Origin: Paracentrotus lividus
Lineage: Eukaryota > Echinodermata > Echinoidea > Camarodonta > Echinidae
Assembly: GCA_940671915.1 (NCBI GenBank)
Contig: CALNVZ010003435.1
Span: 1,270,866-1,334,865, forward strand
Direction: 5' to 3'
Length of the DNA: 64,000 bases
Position 1 is the stretch's first letter, and every line of letters begins with the position of its first letter. The notes beneath the pieces are model-generated. The model ran no database searches. It was not told the DNA's origin and saw only the letters and a program-made list of their open reading frames with translations. Of this stretch, positions 36,101-47,380 are shown one piece after another. Position numbers and translations under genes: made by a program.

Positions 36101-39100
36101 GCACTCTACACCATTTGCAAGTAAGTCTAGACAGTAGCGGACACAGCCTGATGCCACACAATAAAAGCATCGGGCCCATGCGTAAACATAATAGAGCCGC
36201 TATTGTCCCCGGACAATTGGGCTCGAGAAATGTATTCAATTCAGATATCTTGGATCCGCGCCTGCTAGAGATCTAATGACTGTGGATTCAAAGGTTGTGG
36301 GTTCAATCCCTGGCATTGCACTTGTGTCCTTTGGTATTTGTATTTTATCGACATTGCCTCTCCCCACCCAGGTGTGAAATCGTATCAGGTAGGATACAGA
36401 AATCATTTTGTTTTTATTACCATGTTTTTGCTTTATAAGGTAAGTAGCTATAATCAGTAAAATTGGTTGTGCTCTTTTTACCTCTTGCAAGCTCTCAAAG
36501 AGGTCACTGCAAAAAAACCAAAAAAAAGCGACTGCGAGGTATTTGCACTTTTCTGATGTCAACTCCAAAAAGTGCTCCTTAAGGCCACCGCACACCTTAC
36601 GATTGGTCTGCAACCCGATTGTGGAATAAAACGTCATAACATTGATGGGGATAATTTAGAAATATAACATCATACTGTGCAGAGTCCTAAATCATCTCAG
36701 GAATACTAATATGTTCAAATCAGTAATTATGTAACCTCCTTATTAGAATAAAAGCGAATTCAATACCTAATCGTAATGACGTCACAGCAATCGCACGACT
36801 GGCTACGATTTCAAACCAATTTGCCCTTTACTCCTAAATAGAGACTTGCAATTTTCCGAAATTCGATATCAGTATTCTTATGGTTAATTTAAACCTCTAA
36901 TGATAAGATCCTATTCATTCATACTTTCGGAAAATAAGCAAAATGCGATTTGTTCCAAAATCGGATCGTAGACTAGTCGTAAGGTGTGCAGTAGCCTTAA
37001 GGCATGCAGTTGGTCCTTACTCCTTCTAGCTAAAGCCTTTGCTTGATAATGTCTTTTGCACTTTTAGTCATACACCATCTCACATTCTGATCTAACTCCT
37101 CCCCCTTTGTCATTCTTCTTCTAGTAGTAGGGATGGCCAAACAAAGGCAAAAAGCCACTAGAACGGTTTCCACTTCACTGTATGGATGTAGTCACCCATG
37201 CATTTACAATGCAACAAATAAACCCATGCACTGCCTACTCAATAATACACAGGCAGAGAAACAGCAAACTTTTCATAAAAAACAGCTTTCGAAATTGTCT
37301 TTGGCCAGTGGTAAATATCAATCATTTTTATTCCTAATTGGTCAGTTCTTCCTTAGAAAATACCTCAGCAGAAGATCCATTATTCCTGTTGGAAAAATTG
37401 ATATAAAACTACAGCGTGTTCAAAGTATGCTTCTGTGTGATGTGGTTATGACTGGAATTTCAAGGATGGATAGATTCAGATAAGGAGAAGTAGATATTTA
37501 TAAAATTTCACTATTTTTTAACGAAAAATGTATTGGGGTGAAAAACAAAGAACAATGTTTACCAGGCCATTATGTTTAAAATTACTCTACCCGTCTAACA
37601 CTCAGCTCTGAGCCACACCACCATGAAATAGCCCATTGTCTAGGGTGTTCCTATTGAAACATGCCCTATGGAGTATTTTTCCACGGTGGTCATATTGGAT
37701 CACATACGGTAACATACATGTACCATCAGTTTTGTACTGCCATAAATTGTATCTTTGTATAATCTACTACTCAGTTGTGTTACTATAATCTCATTTCATG
37801 TTGATACACACATAGAAAATGTTTGGTATGATTTGGTTTAACAAATCAAAGACAAAAGAACCATAAACTTGAGCAGGGTTCCCAGGTCATGGAAAATCCT
37901 GGAAAATCCTGGAAAAATTTGTGGTCATGGAAAGTCAGGGAAAAGTCAGGGAATTTGGAAAATTTGTGAAAAGTCATGGAAAGGGATTTTGGTCATGGAA
38001 AAGTCATGGAATTGCATTTACCTCTTGGCTATGGCAGCTTTCCAGTTTGTCGTGTCTCACAACTCTCATACTCTGTGATCATACTCTGCTATTATAATTG
38101 GTGTTCATGATTTCCATTTTTCCCAGTTTTGTGATTTCACTTTCTTGCAGTGTTAGTTGCCAGTACCTACTGCTCTGATCATGGTTTGTTCCCTGGGGTA
38201 CTTAGTGTTAGGACAAGTGAGATTGAAATCACATTTAATAAAGGTTTTTGTGAATATAACACAGCCACAGTCCACATTCCTCTCTCAAAATACTCATGGA
38301 CGTGAATAAATTGATCACTCCTTACATTCAATTCGGACAACCAGACTACAGCAAATTTCATCTATTTGCAATGATATTATATAAGATGCGGATCAATCAA
38401 TATATTTTAATATGTCACATTTTGTCACCAGTTTTGCCTTTTAGTTGTTTTCAGAGAATTTAGATTTCAAGTTTTGTACAATTTAAAAAAATTCATGGCA
38501 ATTAGTTGACATATCAAGTCACAACTGATCAATCACTACCAACATGGCTATCAGAACATGATACATCCAAAGGGTTCTGAATCTCTTAGTTACACAAGAT
38601 GTTTCAATTGCAGTTTTGGTGTCAATTAATGTGTCCTCTCCGGAAAATTACTTTTAAAATGAAGTTTAATGAATTACAAAATAGGCATCAAATGTCCAAT
38701 TTTCAAGATATCCTCATGATTTTTGGACCATAGAGAGAAATACTGTTGTTAATTTAGCTGGTGTCTTCAAAGTGTATCACAAATGCCCTCATTTTTTTTT
38801 GTAATGTAGCGTGAAATGCAGCACTATGTTGAGAATTTAGGATGAGGATGTTTTTGTTTCGCCTTTTTTTTTATGTCACCTTATTGTAAACTGAAATGTC
38901 ACTCTTTTGTAACGATTGGCTCATGTGTGTCATATGTAAATGTTTCGTCTTCATATAATTCAGGGTTCCCACAGAAATTTTAAAACAAACGGACATTTGC
39001 GTAAAATTTCAGTGAGTAAGCATGCAGCAAAAATGCCAAAACTGCAATTTTTACTTCTTTGCCGTGGTAAAATTGATCAAATATGATGGGATTCATGTCC

Positions 39101-42100
39101 AGGAAGAGTGTTTTTAACTTTTGCAAAATATCTAAATCAATTCACGGTTGAATAACACCATAAAATACAAGTGAAAAACAGTAAGTAAGTATTCTTTCCA
39201 TTTTGTACACTAAAAATAAAGTGAATATCTGTTTTTGTATTATTTTTATGACCATTGCATGTGTGTATAATTTAGATCCTATTGCATTGATTAAAAATTC
39301 ATGCTTCAGTGAGCATGTGGCACTGGAAAAGCTGTTTTTATTTAGAGACCCAAATTAATTGCTTACTTTGCTAAAGATATGTGCCGAGTTTCAAGTATTA
39401 ACTCGTAGTATAACAAACAAAAATTGACAATGAAATTGGGAAATATTTGACTTTTGTTCACTTTTTGTTCAAACTCTATACATAAAGTCAATATGAGGAA
39501 ATCAATAATGAACAAAAGTCAAATACATGTATTGTCCATTTTCATTGATTTTTTTTTGGTTGTTAATACTGTGAGTTAATTCTTGAAACTTGGCACAAAT
39601 CTTTAAGAAGTCATTAACTAACAGGAACTTACATGTAGGTCAAGTTTTTGCAAAAGCAAAAGCACTCTTCCTAGAAATGAATCCCATCATATTTGAACAA
39701 TTATACAATGGAAAAGAAGAAATAATTGCAAATTATTTTTTTTCGCTGCATGCTCACTCAACTGTAAAATTTTGTGCAAATATCCTTTCCGTATGTTTGG
39801 AAGCACGTTTTGCGTACATTCTGAGTCTTGAAATGTTTAAAATCTAAAAATTGGTCCGATATCATTGAATCAAAGTTGTGATTTTAGGCTTGTGAACTTC
39901 AAAAAATGACATATTTTGCATTCACAATTGCTCACTGAAGCACGACTCATATATTTTCCTAAAATTCGCTCCCATGGTAGCTAATAATTTACCTACATGT
40001 ACATGTACATGGACATTAATTAGATTTTTAACTCCTCCTATTTTAAAAATTATTGATATTTGAAACAGGGGAACTTTCTTTTTGTGTTAGTTTAGTTCAA
40101 GGAAATCTGTCAGTTCAAGAAAATTACATGAGTTTGTGTTAAGATAATTTTGAATTTTGGGTGTTTGGTGAAACGAAAATGGTACCCTGGGCAGAAACAG
40201 CCCATATGCTAATGATAATGTCATGAGTAAGAGGGTGGGTGGAACGGATGGCTGTAAGGGGAGGTGGAGTCCATCATAACGTGTCTCAGTGATTTTGGAA
40301 AACCGTGCCAGAAAGAAAGTCATGGAAGCAGCAATTTAGTCATGGAAAAGTCATGGAAAAGTCATGGAATTTTGTTTTTAAATTTCTGTGGAACCTGCTT
40401 GAGCTTTTATTGCATTTTCTGGCTTTGTCTGAAACTTGTAAAAGTGTTCTAGCAGCTCATTGGTAATCTGAGACACTCTTATGGGTCATATCTTTGAAAC
40501 GGAACATCCAATTGTGATAATTCAAGTACCAAAATGTTTCTTTTAAAATGCTTTATCAAATAAAGCCTAGCGAAAAAAACTTAAAAATAACTTAAAATTT
40601 TAGTGGACATCCCTACTAGTAGATCTGTTTCTTCTGCTTTCTGATTGTTTGTTAAAGGGAATTTTTGTGGATTATTGTAGAAAATTAAATGAATTTGATT
40701 AAATTCAATCTGCTAGTGTAGTGCAAAAGATAACATAAAAGTCATGACTGGGTTTAGCAGTCATATTTGATCTCTTAGTACCATGATAAATCGGTACTAT
40801 GGTAGCATATTTGAAGCACACAACAATGTTATTGAGATAATATTGTTCTCTTAGTTTCACTTATCATTGACCAGAAATTCTAATGGCATTCTTTTATGTT
40901 CCTAGAAGTTAGGCCATACATGTTAATTGATACTTTTTCTCTTTGTATCTTGACACTATTTTTTTCTCTTCCAAAAATCTTTCTCAGTTATCAGTCTCTC
41001 TCTTCAGTTAAGCCAGAGAGAATATAATGGAGAGGTGCGAGTTCACCTGTATACACGTAAAACGGTGTAGTATTGGAAATACATGTGTTATTCAATCAGT
41101 CTAGCGCATGTGCTGAGGAATTGCACGTGTTGAACTGCAGATGAAGATAATTTCTATGTGAAAATCTAAAAAGTAATGCATAGGCACTGACTTTTTTGTG
41201 AGCTCGTTAAGATCTTAGAATGCTTGATTATAAAGGATAATTTATCGAAATTTCATAAAATCTACATTTTCAATTGTTTCAATGAAAAAAAAGGGGAATA
41301 TTATCCATTTCAAAAGCATGTGTTTTACGTGTTAAACATAGGCATGTTCATGCCCAAAGGAGGCATAGGCACTGAATTTTTTTTTTGGGGGGGGGGGTGT
41401 CTTCAAGAGTTTAAAATGCTTGCTTATGTTAGACAAGTTATTAAAATTTGGCAAAATTAACATTTTCAATCACTACAACGAAATATAATGGGAATCGGGA
41501 TCACTTTAAAATATTCTGTATATATTGGAGGGCAACTTTTCATGCCCAAAAGGAGGCATAGGCACTGACTATTTTGGGGGGTCGTCAAGAGTTTAAAAAG
41601 CTTGATTATATTAGAAAATTTATTTAAATTTGATAAAATCTACATTTCCAATCTTTTCAAGAAAATAAAAGGGGAAAATCATCAATTTTGAAAATTGTTG
41701 TTTTATGTTTAAAACATATTGTGGCTACAATGCTCTAAATGAGGCAATAGGCAATGACTTTTTTGGTAGATTTTCCTTTAAATCAAGGTTGTGAGGATGT
41801 ATCTCAAACTTCTCAAAGTGCAAAAGAGGGTGTGTCCGCATGGTTTTTATCATGACTGTATCATCGATTCTCGCGGATTCTCTCCGGTTAATTTTCCCTC
41901 GATACTCTCTCCAAAATCTTGCTCTCATCCAAAAATCAAGAATTAAAAAGGTAGAATAATACATTAAATATGATGCAGGAAAAAATAAAAAATAAAATAA
42001 AATAAAATAAAAAGATAAAAATATGCATTTAGAACGTACAAACATTCGAGCCGCTCAATCGCTCGATGGAATCTGTAGTACTACACCTAGTGCTTGGAGC

Positions 42101-45100
42101 GAAACTTCTTCCCCACTATATATTCTTTGGTTAAGCGCATTAATAAGCAGTCATGCAATGCTGGGTAGTGTATTACAGACACACCCCCACATGTCCTCGG
42201 GCCTTCCTATATTGGTTAAAAGGGCTTAGACGAGTAACTAACAGTGATTTTGAATAGTTTGTCTGTGAAAAGATGGGCAGACTTACAAAGATATGACAGA
42301 GAAAACACAATTCCCACAATACAATAACAATGACAATCATAGCAGTGTCACAGAGATATGACAGTAGGTATGACTGTTTCCCAGAATACCGGCCCGGTTT
42401 CAATGTAAATTCAAAAGTGTGTGCTATAAAAATGTGTTGCATAAATGTAAAGGTGAGGAAATTAAATGATAATCATTATCATGAAACAAACACACATAAA
42501 TCAAACATATAAAATATGAGGTAGACCTGAAACTGAAAGTTCAAAATATATGTTGTTGCATCTTTTTTTTTTTTTTACTAACGATCCATACATTCAGAAA
42601 TATAATCAACACTGATATGTACATGTAGCACTCTTCTCAAAGTGAATTGTCTTATTTGTGCAGGGGGAATTTTATTTTCACAAATATCTTGAGTCAGTCC
42701 TAGCAAAAGTTTCCACATTAATGTTAGGCTATTTATAGCAATGACACCATCACAAAAATCGTTAAAATAAGCCCTCTCAAATTTCCTTACTAAGTAAAAA
42801 TATCTGTATGCGAAAAATATTGGCTTACAGAGTACACACAATCCAAGCACAATAAAATACATCCTGTTGGTTTACCGCTCCTACTGTATGTTACAATCCA
42901 CAGTAGATTTTTAATCAACAGTAGGGATTTAAAAAATAGTAAATACACATATCGTACCTTTAATATAGGAGCTGATAGTGCTGAGATAATATCACTCATA
43001 GTTGAAGTCATGTTTCAGCTGGAAAACCTTGATCCTTGTAATGCTCACAAATAATCGTTATCAAGTAGCTCCTTGATTTAACAAGTTCCGCAAAAGGAAT
43101 TACCTTCATATGATATCAAAGTCTTGTTATACTTGGGCTGAAAGACAATAGAAACTAGCGAGCAGGGACTGGCAAATTGTCACATTGTAACAAGACTTTG
43201 AAATTGTAACAGCACTCATTACAACAAGGGTTCCTACATGTATGTCTATGAATGAATTTTGATGTATTATGTTTTCAGTGATAAAATCATATCTTTGCAA
43301 ATAGTTGTAAGAAACAAGGTAATTTGAAGATGGTCTTTGGACATTTAGATATTATTCTAAAAGATCAAGCATGGAGATAAGTTGAGATAAGTTTAGTTGA
43401 TGCTAAACAAATGGCATTATCGTGGAGTAGCCCTTAATTGTTATATATATTTATAGTACTTGAGGTTTGAACAGAGGTGTATGTGCAATTAAAAATTTAT
43501 ATATAACATTTTGTATGTTTGTTTCTCTCTTTATATCCTCTCTCTCCCTCTTTCTCTCCCTCCCTTTTTATCTCTGTCTCTCTTTTATCTATCTGTCTCT
43601 TTCTTTCTTTCGTTTTTTCTTTCTTTCTCTCTCACTCCTTTTATTTCTATTTTGTTATGTCAATCTGATATTTTGTCCTTTCATATCTTTCTACTGAGGT
43701 GATTAAATCATTTCTATCTCTCTCAATCTTGTATAACTTGTCTCTTTACCCCCATAACACAGGTCTCTGATCTGTAGATTTAATTCTTTTACATTTTCAA
43801 GTTTGTGTAATGTATCTCTATGTATCAAGGTAGAAAATGGTACCTTTCCTTCCTGCTCCAAAAAATTCTTTACCCTCTAATATGATCCAAATTATGCTCT
43901 AATCTCTTTTCTTTCTAATTTAATTTTTTGCTTGTATTTTTTTTAGGCGCCAAAAGATCAAAGTAGACAAGACTAAGCTTGTCGATATGACAGGTGCAAG
44001 AAGGGGTACCTTTGACAAGCTGTGTGCTGAAATGGAAAAACATGCAAATCAGATATTAGGTAAGTCTGGTGGAATTGACTTTTTAAAGTCAATACATAAT
44101 TTGTTGCCAATGTCCCCAATTACATGAGATTTCATAAAATGTACAAAACAGATTTTTTTTTTTGTATGTCGAGCTTCATGTGACAGCCATCTTTTTAACT
44201 TCTCTTTCGTTCACCTCCTAACGTTCTTTACATCTCCAAAAAGCATGGCCAGATCTTATTCAAATTTGGTATTAATTATGCTATATAGGGATCTTGAGCC
44301 CAGGGGGCACCCATCTTGCTAGGGAGCCCCCAAGATGCCCCATGGCCTGAGTTTCACAAGGGGGGGGGGGTAGTTAGGGTGGTTTTTGCTGTGTTAATAT
44401 GTACTTCTTGGAAACTCTTTGCTAAATTTTATCTAAACTTATAAAAAACTGTCCTTAGGCAAGAAAGATTTAAAGTTTTGCAAAACAACACAAGGGCCAT
44501 GAAGAAACCCCTCCCCTAAAATGATTGTCCATGGGGGCACAATTAGACATTTTGACATATTGGGTGGGGAAAACTTCCTTTCATCTCCTCTGATCATTTG
44601 TCATATCGTAAAGATGATATAAACGTACATTTTATTATTCTTTGCAGGTGAGAAGAAATCAAAACAGTCGAAGAGACACCATTCATGGATAGATGACCTT
44701 GAGAAATCATTTGAAGGTGAGAATATCTTCTCTCATTTTACTTTTCAATAAGAGGTGTCATAATATTCATGGATGCCACCACCGTTAATGAAGGCTGATT
44801 TCAGTTTACAAGCCTTGTAATGCCACTGTTTACTTGATTGCTCTGTATAGGTACATGATTTGGTCTGTAAGAATGGCAGACAGGAAAAAGATATTAGAAT
44901 TTGAGGTTTGGTGTTGGCGGAGGACATTGAGGATATCTTTGATGGAGCATAAGACAAATTTATTTTGATTGAATAAAATCAAGAAAAAAGCTGGCATGAT
45001 TGAAAAGATATAACGTAGCAAATTGCGATATTTTGTCACATTTGTAGACAAAATGGAGGCAAAATTGAAAAGATAATTATGCAAGGTTGCATTGAAAGTA

Positions 45101-45497
45101 GTTGTAGACAAGGCAGATCTGAGCTAAGTTGGACAATGGCATTAAACAATTAACAGGCCTCTCCATCATCACAGCTTCTTTAATCCAGAACTGTGAGTAA
45201 AAGGAATGAGTTTGCAGACAAAAGACATATCATATACATGAACGTCAGGGATATCTCTCATAAATATTTGAATTTATTACTTCAAATTACACAATCATCT
45301 TCCAAATAATTGCAAACATTCAATATTCTGATGTCAAATGCACAAACTGTAGTATTTGGGTTTTTTTTCTTGTTTTGAATACAGACGGTGTGAGTCCTCC
45401 CAAGCATGCTAAAGTGGACCAGGAAAGCTCTAAGCAGGATGATTACGAAGAATGGAAAAGAAGAATTCTGGAAGGAGCCCCAGACACTGACAAGTGA
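33054..45497 (+). CDS. ORC6: ORC6 origin recognition complex subunit 6, complete gene, 7 coding exons
   Basis: The smallest subunit of the complex that marks replication origins and loads MCM helicase in the nucleus. Seven plus-strand exons join with GT/AG junctions and continuous phase to 750 nt, 249 aa plus stop (human is 252 aa). The N-terminal TFIIB-like helical region covers exons 1-5, with SGLNKKVYTNSFKTLQTLLG and IRDLAVQFGC (exon 3), KPLFTGAALYTICK (4) and KIKVDKTKLVDMTGARRGTF (4/5). A basic linker KKSKQSKRHH follows. The end is the conserved ORC3-contacting tail DYEEWKRRILE (from residue 232), whose Tyr corresponds to human Y232, mutated in Meier-Gorlin syndrome. Intron 4 is enlarged to 7.8 kb by nested repeats. 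An AATAAA follows the stop. Head-to-head with VPS35, as in human. Confidence 0.96.
33525..33890. repeat. Pyrimidine-rich CT low-complexity tract
   Basis: A long T/C stretch with pure (CT)n at about 33829-33846, in ORC6 intron 1. Leu/Ser-rich open frames across it are spurious. Confidence 0.88.
34201..34324 (+). CDS. ORC6: ORC6 exon 2 (residues 22-63)
   Basis: Acceptor TTTCAACTCCAG. It encodes RAQELTRLTQLRCTSFSLN and AVMCFEMAA, similar to the human SAVMCLDLAA block. Donor GTAGTA. A LINE-type tail with ATTGA repeats ends about 20 bp before the exon. Confidence 0.93.
34325..35500. other. ORC6 intron 2
   Basis: No gene. The first 150 bp resembles a reversed LINE-type 3' end (TTATT-rich). The remainder shows nothing recognised. 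Confidence 0.5.
35501..35664 (+). CDS. ORC6: ORC6 exon 3 (residues 64-118)
   Basis: Acceptor TGTTGCCCAG, donor GTAGGT, 164 nt. Encodes LSGLNKKVYTNSFKTLQTLL and TIRDLAVQFGCVGVVEHANL, the best conserved core. Confidence 0.96.
36019..36120 (+). CDS. ORC6: ORC6 exon 4 (residues 118-152)
   Basis: Acceptor TTTGATAG, donor GTAAGT, 102 nt. Encodes YRKEFEEKVSEAARDDVDFS and KPLFTGAALYTICK. Confidence 0.95.
36205..36375 (+). mobile_element. tRNA-derived SINE fragment
   Basis: A B box GGGTTCAATCCC at about 36299-36310 is followed by a SINE-like body with CCCACCCAGGTGTGAAATCG. The A box is degraded. Lies 85 bp after ORC6 exon 4. Confidence 0.65.
37874..38012. repeat. GTCATGGAAA-rich repeat end
   Basis: Starts CAGGGTTCCCAGGTCATGG and continues as degenerate GTCATGGAAAATCC repeats. 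The same words recur in inverted-element context at 40318-40370. Probably one end of a nested transposon. Confidence 0.65.
38961..40397. mobile_element. Nested inverted-repeat element with CAGGGTTCCCACAGAAATTT terminus
   Basis: The left end at 38961 pairs with a right end AAATTTCTGTGGAACCTG (ending 40397). Inside, 38990-39400 and 39560-39800 form a long hairpin: GAGTAAGCATGCAGC pairs with GCTGCATGCTCACT, and GATGGGATTCAT with ATGAATCCCATC. No coding region. Confidence 0.72.
41179..41790. repeat. Tandem repeat, period about 188 bp, 3+ copies
   Basis: GCATAGGCACTGA-type starts occur at 41179, 41363, 41556 and (mutated) 41744. Each is followed by a GTTTAAAA-GCTTGATTATATTAGA-AAATTT body. Units differ by point changes and a G tract. 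In ORC6 intron 4. Confidence 0.85.
43500..43740. repeat. CT-rich low-complexity tract
   Basis: A T/C-only stretch precedes ORC6 exon 5 by about 200 bp. Predicted Ser/Leu/Phe-rich frames here are not genes. Confidence 0.85.
43947..44059 (+). CDS. ORC6: ORC6 exon 5 (residues 152-190)
   Basis: Acceptor TTTTTTTTAG, donor GTAAGT, 113 nt. Encodes QKIKVDKTKLVDMTGARRGT and FDKLCAEMEKHANQI. Confidence 0.95.
44648..44716 (+). CDS. ORC6: ORC6 exon 6 (residues 190-213)
   Basis: Acceptor TTTGCAG, donor GTGAGA, 69 nt. Encodes the basic GEKKSKQSKRHHSWIDDLEK linker. Confidence 0.93.
45385..45497 (+). CDS. ORC6: ORC6 exon 7, terminal coding exon (residues 213-249)
   Basis: Acceptor TGAATACAG. Encodes DGVSPPKHAKVDQESSKQDD followed by the C-terminal DYEEWKRRILE signature and TGA. 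Confidence 0.97.
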
Positions 45498-45561
45498 AAC
45501 GCTCCTCTCCTGGTTTTAAGATCAGGCTTCAAGAGAGTGTAATCAGTAGACATTAACTTGT

Positions 45562-45567
45562 AATAAA
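45562..45567 (+). terminator. ORC6 polyadenylation signal
   Basis: An AATAAA hexamer lies 65 bp after the ORC6 stop, the first on this strand. Confidence 0.7.
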
Positions 45568-47134
45568 GGGCATTAAAGTGAAACTAGTGTTTTGGTCATG
45601 ACATTGAAATGTGAAAGACACTGTCTAAAAGTGATTTTGAAAGGTTGATACATTTGTAACAGTATAACCTAAGCATTATATTGTGCTGTGAGGTTTTGGA
45701 ATTGTCAAAATGATAGGAAATTAACCCAATTCAGCTTTGAGTCACATGCACTTACACAGAAATGCATGTATGGGGCAAAACAAAATGTTCGAGACCCAAA
45801 CATTAAGCTGTTTGGGTACATCTTGGATCATATTATGACTATTAGGGCAACTGAAGAGCAATCTTTTCTTGTGGAACTTTTTAACATGATATTCTTCCCA
45901 AATATGATGAAAATAACAGGAAAGCTCACAATAATTTTCTTCATCTTTCCAACACATTCCCACTACACTAGATTCCCTTTAAAGCAGGAGTGGTAACTCT
46001 TAGTGATATATTATATGTTTGCTTCATACTTTTATCAGTTATGATTCTTGGCCGTATGCATTATAAGGAAATACCCAGTAGTAACTGGGATCAACTTCGT
46101 TTTCCAATTCAATTTATACAATTCTTTCCTTTGTGTTTGCTACTTGTTGACCTGCTTCTAAATACAGCTAGCAATGAATTATGCTATTGTTCATTTTAAG
46201 AATTTAAGAGCATTTAAAAACACACTATTGTTAAATGCCTTTTATTTGCTACCCAAGGATCATTTTTCTAACTAAAAGAATTTACCACTTCTTAATACCA
46301 GTATACATACGGCCCATTATATCACTAGTCAATGATTAAAATATGACAAATTGATGTAAGAATTGGGGAAACTAGATAGTTATATCACATAATCCATGAG
46401 GATCTCCTTATATCGAGCTTTCCACAGTACAGTTCCATACTAAATGTACAGCTCTGGCATCTATTATTAGACCTAGCTCTTTTTCATAAGGGTTTCAGTG
46501 TTTTAATGTAACATTAAGGATGACTTGACCGGTGAAACATCACCCTTATAAACTTTGTGGTCCCAAAGATCTTGTTATAAAGATTTGCAGCTACATTTGG
46601 CTTTGTATTGAGCAATATTCCAGACAATCTGCTCCCATCCTGGATCTTCCTTTGCCATTCTTGCTAACCAGCCCCCATATAGGCCATGGAACATAAAAAA
46701 TATGTGCGAGCCCCCCCCCCCCCCCCCCCCCCTCCTTGCTACGCACTCCTGCACCATACAGTACGATGTGCACAGCTACATTGTAGTGGCATTATAAATT
46801 GTTTATTTGATTCATTTTTTTTTTTGCACTTCATTCCCCCAAAGGCTGCCCCTAGGTGCATTTGAGAAAATCTGCAAACTATACTATTAGGTAAAAAAAT
46901 ATATATATAATGTGCATGATCATACTTATTGTTTGATAACTTTGTATTCTTTTGTTCAAAGGTACTACAAAGGTCCTACTACAGTTATCCATATCTGTAT
47001 TCATGTTATTATTCAAATAAATGTTATGAAATTCCATGTCAAGAGGATAATGAATTGAATTTTTGTAACACATTCAGAGAGATTAGCTACATGTATAATG
47101 GATTTTCTTTTATTCTGTAGAAGTACAGTATTTA

Positions 47135-47380
47135 AATACTGATCAAATCATTTGATTGCAATCGATTGAGCTCAGTTTTACACTATTTGAATGCCGATGA
47201 GCTAATTTGACTGCAATCGATCGAGCTGAATTTTACACTATTTGAATGCTGATGAGATCATTATGATTGCAGTCGATTGAGCTTAGTTCTATACTATTTG
47301 AATGCCGATGAGCTAATTTGACTGCAATCGATTGAGCTGAATTTTATACCATGTGAATGCTGATGAGATCATTATGATTT
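47135..47380. repeat. Dimeric tandem repeat (55 + 66 bp)
   Basis: The word GCAATCGATTGAGCT or a variant recurs at 47158, 47213, 47279 and 47334, spacing 55, 66 and 55 bp. Alternating units differ by an 11-bp ATCATTATGAT-type segment, so the true period is 121 bp. Confidence 0.88.

Larger units (their letters stand above)
37128..40615. mobile_element. hAT-like element with nested insertions
   Basis: Termini TAGGGATGGCCA and TGGACATCCCTA are inverted repeats flanked by an identical 7-bp CTAGTAG (37121-37127 and 40616-40622). The terminus resembles hAT-type ends. No transposase is recognised in its 3.5 kb. Inside are CAGGGTTCCC-ended sequences at 37874 and 38961 and a large hairpin. It explains almost half of ORC6 intron 4. 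Confidence 0.75.

Noticed and set aside
36236-36637. 133-residue minus-strand frame
   Set aside because: Overlaps a SINE fragment antisense; phrases such as MPGIEPTTFESTVIRSLAGAD arise from tRNA-like SINE sequence.
37133-37483. 116-residue open frame in ORC6 intron 4
   Set aside because: Begins within the terminus of a hAT-like element and shows no transposase or other family motif.
43467-43702. Leu/Ser/Phe-rich, membrane-like open frames
   Set aside because: CT-rich low-complexity tract; no start context, splice or family support.
45688-45996. 102-residue open frame after ORC6
   Set aside because: No recognisable domain, lies beyond the ORC6 polyadenylation signal, and composition is like neighbouring AT-rich DNA.
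47135-47380. CRISPR-like regular spacing of short repeats
   Set aside because: Whole units repeat, not short repeats with unique spacers, and this is eukaryotic DNA.
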